Source: Streptococcus equi subsp. equi
Lineage (GTDB): Bacteria > Bacillota > Bacilli > Lactobacillales > Streptococcaceae
Length of the DNA stretch: 64,000 nucleotides
Reading direction: 5' to 3'
Assembly (NCBI GenBank): GCA_900637675.1
Contig: LR134389.1
Location: forward strand, 1,364,001-1,428,000
Shown here: positions 10,333 through 18,396 of the stretch, piece after piece
Layout of the letters: every line of letters starts with the position of its first letter
Numbering within the stretch: the first letter of the stretch is position 1
Notes under the pieces: generated by a model
The model's database searches: none
What the model saw: only the letters and a program-made list of their open reading frames with translations
Told to the model about the DNA's origin: nothing
Made by a program: the position numbers and the translations under genes

Positions 10333-10824
10333 TTATTTGATGAGCTGGCTCAGGCTAACCTTGCTATTAGATGGCAGTACCTGATTGAAAACATCTAGGT
10401 TAGGCAGGCTAACCAGCTCTTTTGCTGCTTCTAATTCAGCCGGATTTAACAATAGGCTTGAAGCCAATTTGACCTTAGTTGCTGGGTCTGACTTGTCAAA
10501 GCGCCCTACATTTGCAACGTTAACAGCCTCTAAGTCCTTCACCTGCTTTGCAATCTGGCAAGCATCCTTAATCGAGCTGACAATGACAAAAATACGCTTA
10601 TCCACTGCGCGTGGATCATTGAAAACCTTGATAGAGTCCTCAACAGAGCGAATCAATAATTTCATGCCATTAGGAACTGCCATTTTTAGAGTCATTTGTG
10701 TAATCTCATTTTTAGCAGCCTCATCGTTAGCCACCACAAGCAAAGGGGCATTAAGCTCCTTGGTCCAAACAACAGCAACCTGTCCATGAATCAATCTGTC
10801 GTCAACACGAATTTGTGTAATCAT
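10333..10824 (-). CDS. PTS system mannose-family EIIB component
   Basis: A 163-residue cytoplasmic phosphocarrier of the PTSIIB_sorb type. The phospho-acceptor His is in the conserved RVDDRLIHGQV motif (about residues 6-16); the domain passes phosphate from EIIA to the sugar. I start it at the ATG at 10824, which has GAGGAGG about 9 bases upstream, rather than at the TTG 18 bases earlier that overlaps that ribosome site. The gap to the EIIA stop is 14 bases. Confidence 0.92.
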   Translation of the reverse strand: MITQIRVDDRLIHGQVAVVWTKELNAPLLVVANDEAAKNEITQMTLKMAVPNGMKLLIRSVEDSIKVFNDPRAVDKRIFVIVSSIKDACQIAKQVKDLEAVNVANVGRFDKSDPATKVKLASSLLLNPAELEAAKELVSLPNLDVFNQVLPSNSKVSLSQLIK

Positions 10825-10838
10825 TTCATTTTTCCTCC

Positions 10839-11264
10839 TCAATTAAAAAAGTCATCTTCTGCGGCTGTCGCTGGAGCTAGATCCACCAGCTGCACCTGAG
10901 AATCGTTAATCGTTGCTACAATCTCGTCTTTTGTCAGCTCTTCTTCTGGCTTTAAAAACATCAACGATAGCAAGGCTGCAAGATTACTATTTGAAATCAA
11001 AAAGATATTTTCCTTGCCACTGTCCATTAGGGCAGTTACTATTTTTTGATTAACACTGCCACCTAATAAATCTGTAAAAATCAGTGCCTGCTCGTCAGCT
11101 GCTACATCTTCGATAAAGGTCAATACCTGCTCAGTATAATCACTATCATCAATATAAGCGTCAATGACTTGTAATTCCTGACCTCTACCAGCCAAAATGT
11201 CAATAGAGCTTTTCAATCCACTGGCCATTCTCCCATGACTACCAATTAAAAATTTACGTTTCAT
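10839..11264 (-). CDS. PTS system mannose-family EIIA component
   Basis: A 141-residue cytoplasmic EIIA of the EIIA-man fold and the first gene of the PTS operon. The active-site His is in LIGSHGRMASG (residues 6-16). The start at 11264 has a strong GGAGGAAGC directly before it; the open frame continues upstream to 11357 but that part has no family resemblance. A cre-like sequence lies about 95 bases upstream, consistent with CcpA control. Confidence 0.9.
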   Translation of the reverse strand: MKRKFLIGSHGRMASGLKSSIDILAGRGQELQVIDAYIDDSDYTEQVLTFIEDVAADEQALIFTDLLGGSVNQKIVTALMDSGKENIFLISNSNLAALLSLMFLKPEEELTKDEIVATINDSQVQLVDLAPATAAEDDFFN

Positions 11265-11357
11265 GCTTCCTCCAACTGCTTTTTTACTTAAGCTAAACCA
11301 GATAAGAAGTTCAATCTCGTTTACCCTAATAACCAAGCTATAATTGTATTCTATCAA

Positions 11358-11372
11358 ATGAAAACGTTTTTA
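11358..11372 (-). promoter_or_regulatory. Candidate cre site (CcpA binding) upstream of the PTS operon
   Basis: On the plus strand the 15-mer ATGAAAACGTTTTTA matches the low-GC Gram-positive cre consensus WTGNAANCGNWNNCW at every fixed position except one (T in place of C at position 14). It lies 94 bases upstream of the EIIA start in the only intergenic space before the PTS genes. Carbon catabolite repression of the operon is a reasonable inference. Confidence 0.6.
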
Positions 11373-11415
11373 AAATGGATAATCCTATTCAATATGTAGA
11401 CAATTCTGCATAACG

Positions 11416-11440
11416 TAAAAGCCGAGTTTCCCCGGCTTCA
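11416..11440 (-). terminator. Probable terminator after the YeiH-type gene
   Basis: On the minus strand AAGCCG (11438-11433) pairs with CGGCTT (11424-11419) around an 8-base loop, followed by TTT. It lies downstream of the gene at 11608-12627 and upstream of the PTS promoter region. The rest of 11441-11607 shows no gene. Confidence 0.6.
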
Positions 11441-11607
11441 GCTTAATGATAGCGTTTGTTCTGATGGCTTTTCTAACTGATAGAGCCTACTTACACCCCA
11501 CCAAGCCACACTTAACAGCTAAGTGAGCTGCTCTAACAAGCTTTTTTAGGAGCAGCAAGGGCTTTGCTTTTCCTATAAAGCAGCGTATCACCAGCTATTC
11601 TCATCAG

Positions 11608-12627
11608 TTACCAGCTCCCCAAAGCTGCCTGCATTGCTAAGCTAACTGATGTGATCGCTAGCCAGCAAATCCCACCCAGCAAAATGGCCTTACCACCAGT
11701 TTTGACTAAGGTCACTAGATTGGTATTAAGTCCGATCGCTGCCATGGCCATAACGATAAAGAATTTTGAGAGTAGCTTAAGCTGATGAAAGATTGCCATT
11801 GGCAGACCTAAGCTAGCAGCAAAGGTGGTTATCAAGGAAGCTAGCAAGAAAAAGACAATAAAGGTCGGAAAAGCCTTTCTGAGGCTAAAGGAACCCTCTG
11901 TCGTATGTGCCTGCCTGCTCTTGGTTTGGTAAATAGATAAGCCAAGTGTTATGGGAATAATAGCCAGCGTTCTGGTTAATTTGACAATGGTTGCCCCATC
12001 TAGCGTATTAGACTGGTGAATAGCGTCCCAGGCTGTCGCTGTAGCTGTTACAGATGAGGTATCATTGACTGCTGTTCCAGCAAAAATAGCAAAGCCATGA
12101 TTTGATAAGCCAAGCATCTGACCCAAAGCTGGAAATAGCAAGGCCGCCAAGATATTAAACAAAAAAATAACCGAAATGGCCTTGGCAATGTCATCGTCCT
12201 GCGCATCAATGACAGGAGCTGTGGCTGCAATAGCAGAGCCACCACAAATAGACGAGCCCACACCAACTAAGATAGCTGTCTTGGCTGGTAGCCTTAACCA
12301 TCTTTTGAACAAATAGCTTATGCCCAAGGCAGTCACAATCGTTACTACAATAATCGGCAGGGATTGCAAGCCAACCACTAAAACCTGTGTCACGTTTAAG
12401 CCAAAGCCCAAGAAAACCACAGCCAGCTGCAAAATATATTTGGACGTCAATGCGATTCCAGATTTAGTGTAGTCACGCTTCTGATAGACAAGCGCCAATA
12501 GCATTCCCAATAAAATAGCAAAAACTGGCGCTCCAATAATAGGAAATAAGCTTCCCAAATACCAGGCAGGCAGTGCTAACAGCAAGCACAGTAAAACGCC
12601 CGGTAATTTTTCTAAAGATGTTAGCAT
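11608..12627 (-). CDS. YeiH / UPF0324 family membrane protein (putative sulfate exporter family)
   Basis: A 339-residue polytopic membrane protein with about ten hydrophobic segments. The [20 protein letters not shown] stretch near residue 126, the [15 protein letters not shown] motif near 190 and the ending AIGLNTNL...LGGICWL are typical of the YeiH family, whose transport function is predicted rather than proven. I prefer the ATG at 12627, which has AAAGGAG 7 bases upstream; the ATG at 12645 makes that ribosome site part of the coding sequence. It appears to be a single-gene unit. Confidence 0.85.
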   Translation of the reverse strand: MLTSLEKLPGVLLCLLLALPAWYLGSLFPIIGAPVFAILLGMLLALVYQKRDYTKSGIALTSKYILQLAVVFLGFGLNVTQVLVVGLQSLPIIVVTIVTALGISYLFKRWLRLPAKTAILVGVGSSICGGSAIAATAPVIDAQDDDIAKAISVIFLFNILAALLFPALGQMLGLSNHGFAIFAGTAVNDTSSVTATATAWDAIHQSNTLDGATIVKLTRTLAIIPITLGLSIYQTKSRQAHTTEGSFSLRKAFPTFIVFFLLASLITTFAASLGLPMAIFHQLKLLSKFFIVMAMAAIGLNTNLVTLVKTGGKAILLGGICWLAITSVSLAMQAALGSW

Positions 12628-12702
12628 ATGAATCTCCTTTTCCATTAGCTATTATAGTCCTTTTAGAGAAGCTTGTAAAACCGAACTGAAAAAACTTAAG
12701 CT

Positions 12703-12765
12703 AACCACCGACACACACCCGCATAGTAGGTGGTTTATTGGTTTCATACTTTTTAGCGCAAAGCA
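12703..12765. repeat. Solitary inverted repeat resembling an IS200/IS605 end
   Basis: AACCACC (12703-12709) and GGTGGTT (12729-12735) form a hairpin. The right part (CCGCATAGTAGGTGGTTTATTGG) resembles sequences beside the two IS200-type tnpA copies (near 22466-22490 and 23217-23245), which also carry a GCATAG hairpin followed by a G/T-rich tract. No transposase is nearby. It may be an old element end or only a terminator-like hairpin. Confidence 0.35.
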
Positions 12766-12914
12766 GGCTGAAAGTCTCCTCACAAAAAGCAGATTGACCA
12801 CCTGCCAATCTGCTTACCTCTTTTTTCTATGTACTTTAGCCACCTTTTTATTTCTTTGATTTAGCCACTAGCATTGGCTAAGAGCTCTACCTTTTCATTG
12901 GCCGCTAGCAATTC

Positions 12915-13351
12915 CTAGCTCTTATCAAAAATCCCTAACCATTCGGCGTAGCCCTCTTGCTCCATTTGATCATAGGGGATAAATTTCAGCGCGGCGGAGT
13001 TAATGCAATAGCGTAAGCCTCCTGCCTCCTTAGGGCCATCATTAAAAACATGCCCCAAATGGGAGCCAGCCTCGCGGCTTTTAACCTCAACACGCCGCAT
13101 GCCATGTGATGAATCATGGTGATTGGTTACCATACGATGCTGAATCGGCTTAGAAAATGCAGGCCAGCCGCAGCCAGAATTGAATTTATCCAAAGAGGAA
13201 AAGAGCACCTCTCCGCTCACCACATCAACATAAATCCCCTTCTCAAAAAATCATCATACTGACCTGTAAAGGCTCTTTCGGTCGCTGCATGCTGAGTCAC
13301 CTCAAAAGCCAAATCTCCAATACGCTGGCGAAGCTCTTCCTTAGATTCCAT
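12915..13351 (-). pseudogene. msrB: Peptide-methionine (R)-S-oxide reductase MsrB, single-base frameshift
   Basis: MsrB reduces the R form of methionine sulfoxide in proteins using thioredoxin. The start at 13351 has GGAGA 7 bases upstream, and the product would be 145 residues, the usual length. The frame breaks after about 35 codons at a run of six T residues on the coding strand (13250-13245). One more T would restore [20 protein letters not shown]. Downstream everything is intact: [18 protein letters not shown] and the catalytic cysteine in [11 protein letters not shown]. It may be a real pseudogene or a homopolymer sequencing error (see findings). Confidence 0.85.
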
Positions 13352-13844
13352 AGCTGTCTCCTTATAAAAATAACTGATTAACTCTATTGTAACAAAAAGA
13401 CCGAGCATTTGTGAGCCATAAACTTAGACTTCTCTAAATCAAGCTGACAATCAATATAGCTTAAGATTTCAAGCCTAACAGCAATCTGGTTAAGTCCTCC
13501 TGCATTAATGCCTAGCGCCACATCTCCAGATCGTAACAATCACTCTGGCTCTATCATCTCTGTAGAGGGAGACGCCACTGTAGAGGCTATAGGCTTTTTT
13601 CAGTATACCAAAAAAATCCCATATGACTTATCATGAAAAGCAACCAAACCAACATTAGAAAAGCTCATATGAAAGACCTTAAGAGAGTACTACAGAATAA
13701 CTCGAAATTAACTATCCAAATATCAATGGTTTACGGCTCTTTGTCAATCCACTACAGATATGATAGAGTCATTATGTTCCAAACCATCTCAAACATACAA
13801 GCCTATCATGACACAAGCCCTATTTTCTAGCCTATCGAGACATC
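13352..13844. other. Gene-poor stretch between msrB and lepA
   Basis: About 490 bases without a credible gene. A 65-codon open frame on the plus strand (13633-13830) has no ribosome site, no recognisable domain and a composition unlike neighbours, so I do not count it. The minus strand may hold the msrB promoter (TACAAT near 13388). Nothing else is seen. Confidence 0.6.
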
Positions 13845-13877
13845 AAGCATAAGAGCCAGATCGCATGATCCAGCTCC
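13845..13877 (-). terminator. Terminator after lepA
   Basis: On the minus strand GAGCTGGATC (13876-13867) pairs with GATCTGGCTC (13862-13853), with two G-U pairs and a 4-base loop, followed by TTATGCTT. It is 16 bases beyond the lepA stop codon. Confidence 0.7.
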
Positions 13878-13892
13878 TTACTTAACATGTCA

Positions 13893-15725
13893 CTATTTCT
13901 TACTCTCATCGTCCATTGATAGGACGCTCAAGAAGGCCTCCTGCGGCACCTCAACAGAGCCAATAGCCTTCATACGCTTCTTACCAGCCTTTTGCTTTTC
14001 AAGCAACTTACGCTTACGGGAAACATCGCCACCATAGCATTTAGCAAGAACGTTTTTGCGTAAGGCCTTGATATCAGAGCGAGCCACAATCTTTTGACCA
14101 ATAGCCGCTTGAATCGGCACCTCAAATTGCTGACGAGGAATAATTTTCTTTAATTTCTCAACAATCAGCTTACCGCGCTCATAGGCAAATGCTCTATGAA
14201 CAATAAAGCTAAGAGCGTCAACCTTATCACCATTCAACAAAATATCCATTTTCACCAGCTGCGAGCGACGGTATTCAGCAATTTCATAGTCAAAGCTAGC
14301 ATAGCCTCGCGTTGATGATTTCAGCTTATCAAAGAAGTCAAACACAATTTCAGCTAAGGGAATATGGTAAATCACATTGACACGATTGTCATCAATATAA
14401 TCCATCGTCACAAAATCTCCACGCTTACGCTGGGCCAACTCCATAACAGCACCAACAAACTCCTGCGGCACCATGATCTGGGCTTTGACATAAGGCTCCT
14501 CAATACTATCTACCTTAGTTGGATCAGGAAATTCTGACGGGTTAGAGACCTCAAGCATGTCACCATCAGTTATATTAACATGATAGACAACAGACGGAGC
14601 TGTCATGATCAAATCAATGTTGAATTCACGCTCCAAACGCTCTTGAATGACATCCATGTGCAACAGCCCAAGAAAGCCACAACGAAAACCAAAGCCCAAT
14701 GCTTGCGAGGTTTCAGGCTCAAACTGTAAGCTAGCGTCATTAAGCTGAAGCTTTTCTAAGGCCTCACGAAGATCATTGTATTTGTTAGACTCAATCGGGT
14801 AAATCCCTGCAAACACCATTGGATTCATCTGCTTGTAGCCATGCAAGGGCTCTGCTGCAGGATTTGTAGCCAGAGTGACCGTATCACCGACACGCGTATC
14901 AGCAACTGTCTTGATTGAGGCCGCAATATAGCCAACATCACCAGTAGCAAGAAAATCCCTACCAATAGCCTTAGGGGTAAAAATCCCCACCTCAGTCACA
15001 TCAAAGGTTTTTCCATTTGACATCATTTGGATCGTATCACCTGGCTTGACCATACCATTGACAACACGCACCTGCAGGATAACCCCACGATAAGCATCAT
15101 AAACCGAATCAAAAATCAAGGCCTGCAGCGGTTGATCAACATCACCAGACGGTGCGGGAACCTTTTCAACAATTTGCTCTAAAATATCTTCAATACCAAT
15201 CCCAGACTTTGCAGAGGCAAGTACAGCCTCCGAAGCATCTAGACCAATCACGTCCTCAATTTCCTGACGAACCCGCTCAGGATCAGCTGCTGGCAAATCG
15301 ATCTTGTTGATCACTGGAAGAATTTCCAAATCATTATCAAGCGCCAGATAGACATTTGCTAGGGTCTGTGCCTCAATCCCCTGAGCAGCATCCACCACTA
15401 AAACAGCACCCTCACAGGCAGCTAGTGACCGGGACACCTCATAGGTAAAGTCCACATGCCCTGGTGTATCAATCAAGTGAAAAATATAATCTTGACCATT
15501 CTTAGCCTTATAATTCAGCTCAATCGCATTTAGCTTGATGGTAATCCCACGCTCCCGCTCCAAGTCCATTGAATCAAGGAGCTGTGCCTGCATTTCACGA
15601 CTTGAAACCGTTTCTGTCTTTTCCAAAATCCGGTCAGCAAGAGTCGACTTACCATGATCAATGTGGGCAATAATAGAGAAATTACGAATGTTCTCCTGAC
15701 GTTTTTTTAATTCTTGACTGTTCAT
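13893..15725 (-). CDS. lepA: Elongation factor 4 (LepA), ribosomal GTPase
   Basis: LepA/EF4 is a translational GTPase that can back-translocate ribosomes and aids fidelity or assembly under stress. The 610-residue length is standard. The G domain shows G1 [10 protein letters not shown] (residues 19-28), switch [10 protein letters not shown]3 DTPGHVDF and G4 NKID. The LepA-specific C-terminal domain ends in a Lys/Arg-rich region ([20 protein letters not shown]). AGGAAA lies 6 bases before the ATG, and an extended -10 (TGGTACAAT) is visible about 50 bases upstream. Confidence 0.97.
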   Translation of the reverse strand: MNSQELKKRQENIRNFSIIAHIDHGKSTLADRILEKTETVSSREMQAQLLDSMDLERERGITIKLNAIELNYKAKNGQDYIFHLIDTPGHVDFTYEVSRSLAACEGAVLVVDAAQGIEAQTLANVYLALDNDLEILPVINKIDLPAADPERVRQEIEDVIGLDASEAVLASAKSGIGIEDILEQIVEKVPAPSGDVDQPLQALIFDSVYDAYRGVILQVRVVNGMVKPGDTIQMMSNGKTFDVTEVGIFTPKAIGRDFLATGDVGYIAASIKTVADTRVGDTVTLATNPAAEPLHGYKQMNPMVFAGIYPIESNKYNDLREALEKLQLNDASLQFEPETSQALGFGFRCGFLGLLHMDVIQERLEREFNIDLIMTAPSVVYHVNITDGDMLEVSNPSEFPDPTKVDSIEEPYVKAQIMVPQEFVGAVMELAQRKRGDFVTMDYIDDNRVNVIYHIPLAEIVFDFFDKLKSSTRGYASFDYEIAEYRRSQLVKMDILLNGDKVDALSFIVHRAFAYERGKLIVEKLKKIIPRQQFEVPIQAAIGQKIVARSDIKALRKNVLAKCYGGDVSRKRKLLEKQKAGKKRMKAIGSVEVPQEAFLSVLSMDDESKK

Positions 15726-15907
15726 TCTATTTTCCTATACATTTAGTCTTTTACCTATTATTGTACCAAAATAATGACAATGGCGCTACAGCAACCTTTT
15801 AATCCCATGCCATAAGCCTAATAAAACCAAGCATAACAGCACCCTCTTTAAGCAGGCAATAAGTTATCAAGCTGTTCGCAGTACGCCACTTGCTTGTTTC
15901 ATATTTG

Positions 15908-16024
15908 TTACCCTAGCATTTTAGAAATTTGAATAGAAACCAGAAAATAAACAAATAGAACAGCAGCTACTGTTAGGTTTACGATAATTCCTACAACGAT
16001 TGACTCAGCACCTGCTGACACAAG
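15908..16024 (-). pseudogene. Remnant of a membrane protein gene
   Basis: On the minus strand one frame between two stop codons reads LVSAGAESIVVGIIV then continues as a hydrophobic helix (TVAAVLFVYFLVSIQI) and ends SKMLG. This looks like the last 36-38 codons of a lost membrane protein. It has no start codon or ribosome site. I cannot assign a family. Confidence 0.4.
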
Positions 16025-16354
16025 CTAACAAGAAGTAAAGCCATAAGACTTATGTCACCCAGCACTTATCATTGGCCTTGATTTTTTAAACAAATCATAC
16101 CAGCTATAGCCTGCTGTAAAACATGTCATCTATCTTTGATCATATTCTGAAAAAATACCCACTCATTCCAGAGCGGACCACTATGAAACGTGAAAAAGTC
16201 AAACGCTTACAGCCACCGATAAATGTCATAAGTCACCAATTCCAATAAGACCTACCTGCCACCAAAAGTGACATAGACAGCTTCAACAATATGTCTCCTG
16301 CTATATCATAATCTGCATTAAATGACAAAGCCACTCCTAAATATCTCTTAGTAA
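16025..16354. other. Decayed stretch downstream of the island
   Basis: No intact gene. Short minus-strand frames give gene-like fragments (for example TFIGGCKRLTFSRFIVV) without starts, suggesting an old degraded gene. An open frame at 16233-16427 (64 codons) runs through the terminator repeat and is not credible. Confidence 0.4.
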
Positions 16355-16495
16355 AATAAAAATCCTGCCAAAGATTTTTTGGCAGGATTTTTAGCAGAAA
16401 ACCAAATAAATTTATCAGTTTCTTCAAGTCGCTCTTCGCTCTAAAAGACTGGTAAATTGGGATTCGGCAATCTCTTGGGATACTCTATTATTTAA
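16355..16495. repeat. Copy A of the rplL 3'-flank direct repeat (left island boundary, att-like)
   Basis: About 141 bases closely resembling 23285-23429 (copy B): the same terminator hairpin (here 16359-16391), the shared stretch TTTATCAGTTTCT, and an exact 17-bp end, GATACTCTATTATTTAA (16479-16495), which in copy B covers the last codons and stop of rplL. The middle parts differ. The two copies are in direct orientation and bracket the bacteriocin island, so they look like the two attachment sites of an element that entered at the rplL 3' end. Confidence 0.75.
16359..16391. terminator. Strong hairpin terminator inside copy A
   Basis: A 12-bp perfect stem (16359-16370 with 16380-16391) and 9-base loop, with T-rich tails in both directions. 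It corresponds to the rplL terminator in copy B (23289-23321), so it is probably the original chromosomal rplL terminator displaced by the island. Confidence 0.8.
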
Positions 16496-16780
16496 TTTTA
16501 TATTTTTAATTTTATTGAATATAGAGTGCTTGGGTGAAATCACATAACCTAACGATAAGATCATTCCAATAGCGTAGCACATGACAACAACATTAAGGTA
16601 AAAATAAATCATTATTTGTAATGTACTTGACAAAATCTCCTTTATAAGAATGATTGTAACTAAAATTGGAATCAAAATTGTACTTTTAAAATATAGCCAA
16701 AATTGTTTTGCAATTTGAGAGATTGAAAGAACTTCCTTTGACTGTTTATAGACTAATGTAAAAGTTAGGAGTTCAAGCAA
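16424..16780 (-). pseudogene. Membrane protein fragment ending inside the att-like repeat
   Basis: A 118-codon frame with two strong hydrophobic segments (STILIPILVTIILIKEIL; MIYFYLNVVVMCYAIGMIL). It is unlikely to be a normal gene. The frame is open back to the immunity-gene stop with no ATG; only a TTG with weak GGAG precedes it. Its last 20 or so codons (VSQEIAESQF...) are read from the boundary repeat. It therefore looks truncated at its 3' end by the island junction and lacks a proper start. Position in the bacteriocin operon suggests an accessory immunity or transport role, but no family is recognised. Confidence 0.5.
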
Positions 16781-16861
16781 AAAACTCCAAAAAATGTGTC
16801 TTATTTTATGAGTGCATTGCCAATCTACAACTCCTTCTAAATCCTGATCTGAAAATATTTT

Positions 16862-17155
16862 TTAACGAAATATATTACTTAACCAGAATGGTATAGAAAT
16901 TAAACCTCTATGTTTAGCTGGGGTTGATGCGATAGATTGAGCAAGAACTATAATCGCTTTTGGTGCCTCATAATGATTTGTCATTAGATAGGTTGAAATA
17001 TGTCCTGCTAACCTGGTACTAACTAAATACACAGGCTTTTTGAGTGATAATTGCTGGAGACTTTCTTCCAAAAGATTCCTATAAGTGACATTATTTTGCA
17101 CCTCTTCATCTTTTAGAGTCTGTTCTATCAGCTGTACTAAATCTCTTTCATTCAT
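16862..17155 (-). CDS. Pediocin-type bacteriocin immunity protein (EntA_Immun-like)
   Basis: A 97-residue cytoplasmic protein with the size and helical pattern of the enterocin A / pediocin immunity family, which form four-helix bundles and protect the producer cell. Helical segments such as DLVQLIEQTLKDEEV, YRNLLEESLQQLS and EAPKAIIVLAQSIASTP fit. The start at 17155 has AGAGAGG 9 bases before the ATG; the open frame extends upstream without support. It follows the bacteriocin gene by 29 bases on the same strand, the standard bacteriocin-immunity order. Confidence 0.75.
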   Translation of the reverse strand: MNERDLVQLIEQTLKDEEVQNNVTYRNLLEESLQQLSLKKPVYLVSTRLAGHISTYLMTNHYEAPKAIIVLAQSIASTPAKHRGLISIPFWLSNIFR

Positions 17156-17184
17156 GATTTCACACCTCTCTATATAAATTAAAA

Positions 17185-17406
17185 TTATGGACGACTTGCC
17201 CAAGGTCCATGGTTAACCCAACCATTGACAATTATCTTACCAACATATGGTCCTGCCACACTCCAGTCCATACCACATTTTGCACTATTTTTTCCTGTAT
17301 TCCAACAATATACACCGGTCCCTCCAGGTAATTTTACAACTCCATTTTTTCCACCCTCAACTGATTTCAATTGCTCTTCAGTCAACGCTGTAAATTTTGT
17401 ATCCAT
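17185..17406 (-). CDS. Double-glycine pediocin-like bacteriocin precursor
   Basis: A 73-residue precursor. The leader MDTKFTALTEEQLKSVEGG is a classic double-glycine leader cut by a C39-peptidase ABC exporter. The 54-residue mature peptide contains GTGVYC, a second Cys ten residues on, then DWS, and a C-terminal NGW...GPWASRP. This resembles class IIa (YGNGV...C...C...W) bacteriocins, but the consensus YGNGV is altered and the Cys-Cys loop is longer than the usual four residues. GGAGG is 8 bases upstream of the ATG. The promoter carries paired boxes for a BlpR/ComE-like regulator. The local exporter genes are broken, so export would need another transporter. Confidence 0.8.
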   Translation of the reverse strand: MDTKFTALTEEQLKSVEGGKNGVVKLPGGTGVYCWNTGKNSAKCGMDWSVAGPYVGKIIVNGWVNHGPWASRP

Positions 17407-17464
17407 GACGAATACCTCCTTTATATGTGTTTTTATTTTGTCCGGTTGCAAGCTTGACAGACTT

Positions 17465-17531
17465 AGTATAACACTTTCGGTTAAAATTTGTTCTCCATTT
17501 CCTAAACAGTCATCGAAACGTCCTAAATGGG
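17465..17531 (-). promoter_or_regulatory. Bacteriocin promoter with paired 11-bp ComE/BlpR-type boxes
   Basis: On the minus strand: CCCATTTAGGA (17531-17521), spacer CGTTTCGATG, ACTGTTTAGGA (17510-17500), 29 bases, then TATACT (17470-17465). Box start-to-start distance is 21 bp, two helix turns. The same spacer sequence and the same 29-base gap occur at the pheromone promoter (21485-21551). The boxes match the ACSRTTTAGGA-like half-sites known for S. mutans ComE and related bacteriocin regulators. Confidence 0.8.
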
Positions 17532-17539
17532 AAAAATTT

Positions 17540-17571
17540 ACCGCTTAAGACTTAAATTCAACCGTTTGAGA
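17540..17571 (+). promoter_or_regulatory. Second, divergent pair of box-like half-sites
   Basis: On the plus strand ACCGCTTAAGA (17540-17550) and ACCGTTTGAGA (17561-17571) again start exactly 21 bp apart. They are more diverged from the ACCATTTAGGA type, and no -10 sits at the expected place 29 bases on. They may be the old control region of the rightward exporter operon. Confidence 0.45.
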
Positions 17572-17594
17572 TAATTTGATAGATTTGTCAGATT

Positions 17595-17619
17595 ACCATT
17601 TAGGACGTTTCGATAACCA
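17595..17619 (+). promoter_or_regulatory. Box promoter remnant fused to the exporter gene
   Basis: ACCATTTAGGA (17595-17605), spacer CGTTTCGATA, then only ACCA of a second box before the sequence turns into transporter coding sequence. With 17512-17530 it makes a 19-bp inverted repeat. It marks a deletion junction that removed everything between a box promoter and the ATP-binding domain of the exporter. Confidence 0.6.
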
Positions 17620-18091
17620 ATATCTGCCTCAACAAGCTTATATTTTTAGTGGATCAATTTTAGAAAATCTTACTCTCGGTGCAAACCAAGCGATTACTCA
17701 AGAGGATATTATCAATGCCTGTGATATGGCAGAAATTAGAGAAGATATTGAACAAATGCCTATGGGCTATCAGACAGAACTATCTGATGGGGCAGGATTT
17801 TCTGGTGGACAAAAACAGAGAATTGCATTAGCTAGAGCATTATTAACCAAGTCTCCTATTCTAATTCTCGATGAGGCGACAAGCGGACTAGATGTCTTAA
17901 CGGAGAAAAAAGTGATTGATAACCTAATGTCAATGACCGAGAAAACGATTATTTTCGTTGCCCATCGTCTTAGTACTGCTGAACGTACTAGCCAAATTGT
18001 TGTACTTGATAAAGGAAAAATAATCGAGATAGGTTCGCATAACGAATTAATGACGCATCAAGGCTTCTATCATCATTTATTTAGTAAGTAA
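17616..18091 (+). pseudogene. Bacteriocin ABC exporter (ComA/BlpA/SilE-like), C-terminal fragment only
   Basis: Only the second part of the nucleotide-binding domain remains (about 158 codons). The Q-loop region YLPQQAYIFSGS, the signature FSGGQKQRIALARALL, Walker B ILILDEATSGLD and the H-loop FVAHRL are intact. The C39 peptidase, membrane domain and Walker A are missing, about three quarters of a normal exporter of roughly 715 residues. The 5' edge is joined to a box promoter. There is no start with a ribosome site; the frame merely opens at a TTG at 17576. It cannot export or process double-glycine peptides. A broken accessory gene follows after 10 bases. Confidence 0.88.
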
Positions 18092-18170
18092 GGAGATATT
18101 CATGAATCCAAATCTGTTTAGAAGTGCTGAATTTTATCAGCGACGCTATCATAATTTTGCGATAATTCTT

Positions 18171-18278
18171 ATTATACCATTAACATTATTCGTCATATTT
18201 TTACTTTCATTTTCTTTTCTTGGTCAAAAAGAAGTAACGGTATCGTCACGAGGTGAAATTATGCCTACAAAAGTCATT
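18171..18278 (+). repeat. Left copy of the 108-bp target-site duplication
   Basis: Identical by eye to 20195-20302. It is part of the ComB/BlpB-like coding sequence and abuts the left IS end exactly. Such long duplications are known for IS1634/IS1549-group elements, unlike the 2-14 bp of most IS. Confidence 0.85.
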
Positions 18279-18306
18279 CCCGACTTTATCACTTGTTTTA
18301 GTCCAC

Positions 18307-18341
18307 ACCTTACTCAACCTCTTGGTAGAGTAAGGTTTTTT
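18307..18341 (+). terminator. Insulating terminator inside the left IS end
   Basis: A 9-bp perfect stem (18307-18315, 18328-18336) and a T run precede the transposase promoter. This layout is common in IS elements to stop transposase expression from outside promoters. Confidence 0.7.
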
Positions 18342-18362
18342 AATAAATTTTAACGCTTTTTC

Positions 18363-18391
18363 TTGTTGTGTATGGTTATATATGTTATAAT
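18363..18391 (+). promoter_or_regulatory. Transposase promoter, apparently giving a leaderless mRNA
   Basis: TTGTTG (18363-18368), 17 bases, TATAAT (18386-18391). The ATG begins 5 bases after the -10, so transcription would start at or next to the start codon. No ribosome-binding site is present. Confidence 0.65.
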
Positions 18392-18396
18392 AAACT

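Noticed and set aside
13633..13830. A 65-codon plus-strand open frame between msrB and lepA
   Set aside because: No ribosome site, no recognisable domain, low-complexity composition; probably chance.
16233..16427. A 64-codon minus-strand frame after the membrane fragment
   Set aside because: It translates the terminator repeat of the island boundary; the parallel frame in copy B (23203-23403) is equally meaningless.
16780..16862. Second immunity or CAAX protease-type protein after the immunity gene
   Set aside because: The hydrophobic frame lacks the CAAX protease motifs and a start codon, so I describe it only as a fragment.
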